Source: Candidatus Bathyarchaeota archaeon (GTDB lineage Archaea; Thermoproteota; Bathyarchaeia; 40CM-2-53-6). Taken from it: a stretch of DNA of 7,808 nucleotides. A program made the position numbers and the translations under genes. Position 1 is the first letter of the stretch; the number at the start of each line of letters is the position of its first letter. Under the pieces are notes generated by a model. It was not told where the DNA came from, did not search any database, and worked only from the letters and a program-made list of their open reading frames with translations. Location: assembly GCA_005883085.1 (NCBI GenBank), contig VBAY01000076.1, forward strand, positions 1-7,808, read 5' to 3'. Positions 5,644 through 7,808 of the stretch are shown here, one piece after another.

Positions 5644-6280
5644 CAAGATTCCTAACGAGGCGACTGGATCAAGGGTACCTGTGGAAGATTACTACGTTGG
5701 CGTCGACCTGGGACAAAAGAGAGACCATTCAGTTGTTGCTGTCATCCTGAAGAAGAACGGCCAGATCACTCTCGTCCACATGAAGAGATTCGCTCTCGGC
5801 ACAGAATACCAAGCAGTAATCGAGTACACGAAGCTCGTCGGAGAACGATTCCGGAATGTGCGAGCTTTCTATATTGATCAGACGGGCGTGGGAGAAGCTT
5901 TCCCTGAGAATGCGCGGAGGGCCGGTCTGAAGAACGTCAAAGGAATAGAGCCATCGCTGCCGCGGAAGTCAGATGTAATGACGCATATGAAACAGGTGAT
6001 GGAACGGAAACGATTACACATACCGAGAGATAGAGAATTGATCATCGAGATGAACGCGGAGATCGCGAAGCTGACAGAGGCTGGAAAGACGAAGTTCCAC
6101 CATCGCTCCGGGACACACGACGACAGACTATGGGCCCTAGCATTGGCAATATATGCATCAAGATCTGAGATCCCAAGATACATCCCGTTCGCAGCCTTCG
6201 GACACATCAGCAAGCATCCATGGGACAGACCAAAGAACGTCTATCCACTCGCAGGCACCACCAACCCAGTCAAACAGTAG
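5621..6280 (+). CDS. Phage-type large terminase, RNase H-fold nuclease domain protein (split terL, C-terminal half)
   Basis: A 219-residue protein matching the C-terminal nuclease of large terminases, which cuts concatemeric viral DNA at the start and end of packaging. Metal-binding residues expected for the RNase H/RuvC-like fold are all visible: D29 in YYVGVDLGQKRDHS, D86 in AFYIDQTGVG, and D167-D168 in GTHDDRLWALALAIYA. The segment KSDVMTHMKQVMERKRLHIP (116-135) is also typical. The frame is +1 relative to the ATPase gene, with a 23-base overlap; both frames are open only over about 5606-5643. The ATG at 5621 has GGGAG (5612-5616) at short spacing. A second ATG at 5636 overlaps the upstream stop region. 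The first 20 residues look like a flexible linker. It converges with the membrane protein gene 15 bases downstream. Confidence 0.9.
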   Translation: MASEKMSSKIPNEATGSRVPVEDYYVGVDLGQKRDHSVVAVILKKNGQITLVHMKRFALGTEYQAVIEYTKLVGERFRNVRAFYIDQTGVGEAFPENARRAGLKNVKGIEPSLPRKSDVMTHMKQVMERKRLHIPRDRELIIEMNAEIAKLTEAGKTKFHHRSGTHDDRLWALALAIYASRSEIPRYIPFAAFGHISKHPWDRPKNVYPLAGTTNPVKQ

Positions 6281-6295
6281 CCAATCTGCCTGAAA

Positions 6296-7399
6296 TTACC
6301 ACGGCGGTTTTGGGACTACAGGGACGAAGGGCTCGGTTGACAACAGCTTCTTCTTGAAGGCGCGGTAAAAGATCAATTGGGCGGGAATATTCGCAAGGAT
6401 CACTGCATAGGCTGGCCACACTATGGCCGGGTCATAGTAGAAGGTGTTCCTCCAAAGTTCCTGAGCTGAGTTGAGGACGGAGAACGCAATGATTAGGGGA
6501 GAAAATGTCCAGGACTCAAAGATGACAAGAGGAAGCCACATCAGCTTTTCAGGGGCCATTTTTCCGGTAAGGAATAGTATTCCCCAAATTATCGGAGTGA
6601 TCAGCAGATAGACGTTCATGCTGTTGAGGAGGGAGATTGTCCCCGGACATTGAATCGCCAAGCAAAGGAGCTGGTTGGAGTAGAACCCGAGGATGAGGAT
6701 GAGGATTGCGATTCCCAATAGAGCAGCAGGCACAAACATCATGAGTCTGGCGGAGGTCTTTGTCCGTTGCAACGCCCGGGACCACGGAATCGTTCCGACA
6801 AATCCCACAAACCAAACCACAGGTGGGAAGTCCTGTAAGAATCGGAAGGCAGATGCTGAGAAAGCCTCTAACTGCGACTGCACCTGATCTGTCAGGGTTA
6901 TCGTCTTTGAGGCTTCTGGGATCGGCAGGTCAGGATTCTTGAAACTCCAAGACAAGACATAGTCTGCTGGCACTGGTACATGCTTCCCCAGTCCATCAAG
7001 TTGGTTCCAAGTCATCGGGAACCAGCGGCCTCCGCCGGGATCTACTAACATTACATTCGTGGTGTTCTCGTAGCCGTTAATGTCCGGATCGCAAGCAGGC
7101 CATGTTTCGTTATGGATCACAGTTCCAAGCATGTCGCGAACGACGAAGCTAAACCAGCACCCTCCAGAGAAATGGACAGCCATGCGTTGGGCGGTGGGGT
7201 TGTACAGAACGAGCTTGGCGTAGACCATCTCATTAATCTTGCACGAGGACTTCTCTGTCACCAGGTCCGTTTGAAAAACAGAGCTCGCGCTCTGTGCCCT
7301 TGTCGGAAGAGGGAGCAATAGTGCCACCACGGCAAGTATTGCCAAGAGATGTATGGCGCGGAGTCTCAATCCAGGCCCAATAGTAGCTTGAGGGTCCAA
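6296..7399 (-). CDS. Secreted-domain membrane protein with BsuPI-like beta domain and several C-terminal membrane helices
   Basis: A 367-residue protein. Residues about 13-35 form a signal-like hydrophobic segment ending PLPTRAQSA, a plausible signal peptidase site. Residues about 55-153 look like the BsuPI-type immunoglobulin-like beta domain: VLYNPTAQRMAVHFSGGCWFSFVVRD..G, then VDPGGGRWFPMTW, then PADYVLSWSF. C53, C81 and C103 are candidates for a disulfide outside the cell. Four strong membrane segments follow at about 218-240, 259-279, 286-308 and 324-347, with a weaker one near 191-206. The C-terminus is basic then proline-rich. The start at 7399 is TTG; another in-frame TTG at 7369 would place the signal segment at the very N-terminus and is a real alternative. 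No upstream in-frame ATG exists before a stop. Function unknown; it looks cellular rather than viral. Confidence 0.75.
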   Translation of the reverse strand: MDPQATIGPGLRLRAIHLLAILAVVALLLPLPTRAQSASSVFQTDLVTEKSSCKINEMVYAKLVLYNPTAQRMAVHFSGGCWFSFVVRDMLGTVIHNETWPACDPDINGYENTTNVMLVDPGGGRWFPMTWNQLDGLGKHVPVPADYVLSWSFKNPDLPIPEASKTITLTDQVQSQLEAFSASAFRFLQDFPPVVWFVGFVGTIPWSRALQRTKTSARLMMFVPAALLGIAILILILGFYSNQLLCLAIQCPGTISLLNSMNVYLLITPIIWGILFLTGKMAPEKLMWLPLVIFESWTFSPLIIAFSVLNSAQELWRNTFYYDPAIVWPAYAVILANIPAQLIFYRAFKKKLLSTEPFVPVVPKPPW

Positions 7400-7519
7400 G
7401 TCAAAAACATAGAGGCCTGCTAGATTTCTGGCCTATGGAATCCGGGAGTTGGAAGAGCCATTTAGGCTGTATTGGTCTTGTTTTGTCGTGCTGGGGAGAT
7501 ATCGTCATCTTCCAGCCGG

Positions 7520-7526
7520 TATATTT
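7520..7526 (+). promoter_or_regulatory. TATA-like element for the gene starting at 7547
   Basis: TATATTT is centred about 24-26 bases before the GTG at 7547, the spacing expected if transcription starts at or next to the start codon. No Shine-Dalgarno-type sequence is present, which fits a leaderless mRNA. Confidence 0.5.
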
Positions 7527-7546
7527 CTCAGGTATCATTCCACTAA

Positions 7547-7808
7547 GTGTATTACGATGGGGGGCAAGTGTGGTATGGACCCTTGGTCAAACTTCGTCCT
7601 CTGAGATGGTACGACCGAATCAAGACTGGTCCGAGTCCAGAAGATGATGCGCTTTTGCAATTGACTCGAGAGATAGCTGTGCGGCTGGACTCGCGGTTCT
7701 GGTACAGGCAGATTGTCTGGGGAAGGTTCGTTCGTGGCGGCGTGAGCTGGATGATCACGATGCCGGTGATCTCGCGAGAGTTCTGGCTTGGGCCTCTAGG
7801 CATTCCAT
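7547..7808 (+). CDS. Unrecognised protein, 3' partial, probably leaderless GTG start
   Basis: The plus frame is open from a TAA at 7544-7546 to the window end, about 87 codons. The product is rich in Trp, Tyr and Arg: GGQVWYGPLVKLRPLRWYDRI, an acidic-helical part PEDDALLQLTREIAVRLDSRFWYRQIVWGRF, then GGVSWMITMPVISREFWLGPLG. Its residue make-up looks much more like a real protein than the overlapping frames (7435-7647 plus, 7552-7803 minus). The GTG at 7547 is chosen because it follows directly on the in-frame stop and stands at leaderless distance from the TATA-like element; a GTG at 7568 is the alternative. I do not recognise a family. It diverges from the BsuPI-domain membrane gene across about 150 bases. 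Confidence 0.6.
   Translation, partial: MYYDGGQVWYGPLVKLRPLRWYDRIKTGPSPEDDALLQLTREIAVRLDSRFWYRQIVWGRFVRGGVSWMITMPVISREFWLGPLGIP

Noticed and set aside
7435..7647. Plus-strand frame of 70 codons beginning with ATG
   Set aside because: It overlaps a longer frame (7547 onward) with more protein-like composition, and it spans the likely TATA element of that gene.

Overview
The window looks like a chromosomal segment of an archaeon with mid-range GC content. The archaeal call is moderate and rests mainly on promoters. Several genes have an A/T-rich TATA-like element about 24-35 bases before the start codon and almost no room for a leader (TATA at 3644-3653 for the gene starting at 3613, 3142-3150 for 3114, 7520-7526 for 7547). 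A Shine-Dalgarno-type site appears mainly inside operons (988-994 before 1002, 4396-4403 before 4411, 4745-4750 before 4759). No rRNA, tRNA or other phylogenetic marker is present, so the lineage within Archaea cannot be fixed and a bacterial origin is not formally excluded.

Layout. Bases 1-1949 hold two plus-strand oxidoreductase genes joined by an ATGA stop/start overlap: a 5'-truncated zinc-free MDR quinone oxidoreductase and an extended SDR (epimerase-like) whose YxxxK motif looks displaced. Bases 2012-3613 hold three minus-strand genes: a two-domain tautomerase with the N-terminal catalytic proline, a small four-helix membrane protein, and a metallo-beta-lactamase-fold protein that has lost its HxHxDH zinc motif. 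Each seems to have its own promoter.

Bases 3614-4140 are a non-coding stretch of unusual composition. It carries a very GC-rich hairpin (3747-3766), six same-orientation copies of TTTCAG within 164 bases (3795-3958) embedded in a longer degenerate repeat, and a strong TATA-like element (3990-4000). It leads into a tight four-gene plus-strand operon (4141-6280): two small helical proteins of unknown function, then a phage-type large terminase split cleanly into an ATPase protein (4759-5643) and an RNase H-fold nuclease protein (5621-6280). All key catalytic residues are kept. The two overlap by 23 bases in different frames, at the interdomain linker.

No portal, capsid, protease, tail, integrase or replication gene is visible. 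Directly after the nuclease, on the opposite strand, lies an apparently cellular gene for a secreted/membrane protein with a BsuPI-like beta domain (6296-7399). The window ends inside an unrecognised plus-strand gene (7547 onward) with a leaderless-type promoter.

The most interesting part is 3747-6280: an isolated DNA-packaging motor module, with a possible iterated recognition site in front of it, between host-like genes. It could be a decaying provirus remnant, the edge of a rearranged element, or a domesticated packaging module. The intact motifs and tight operon argue against simple decay, but the window alone cannot settle this.
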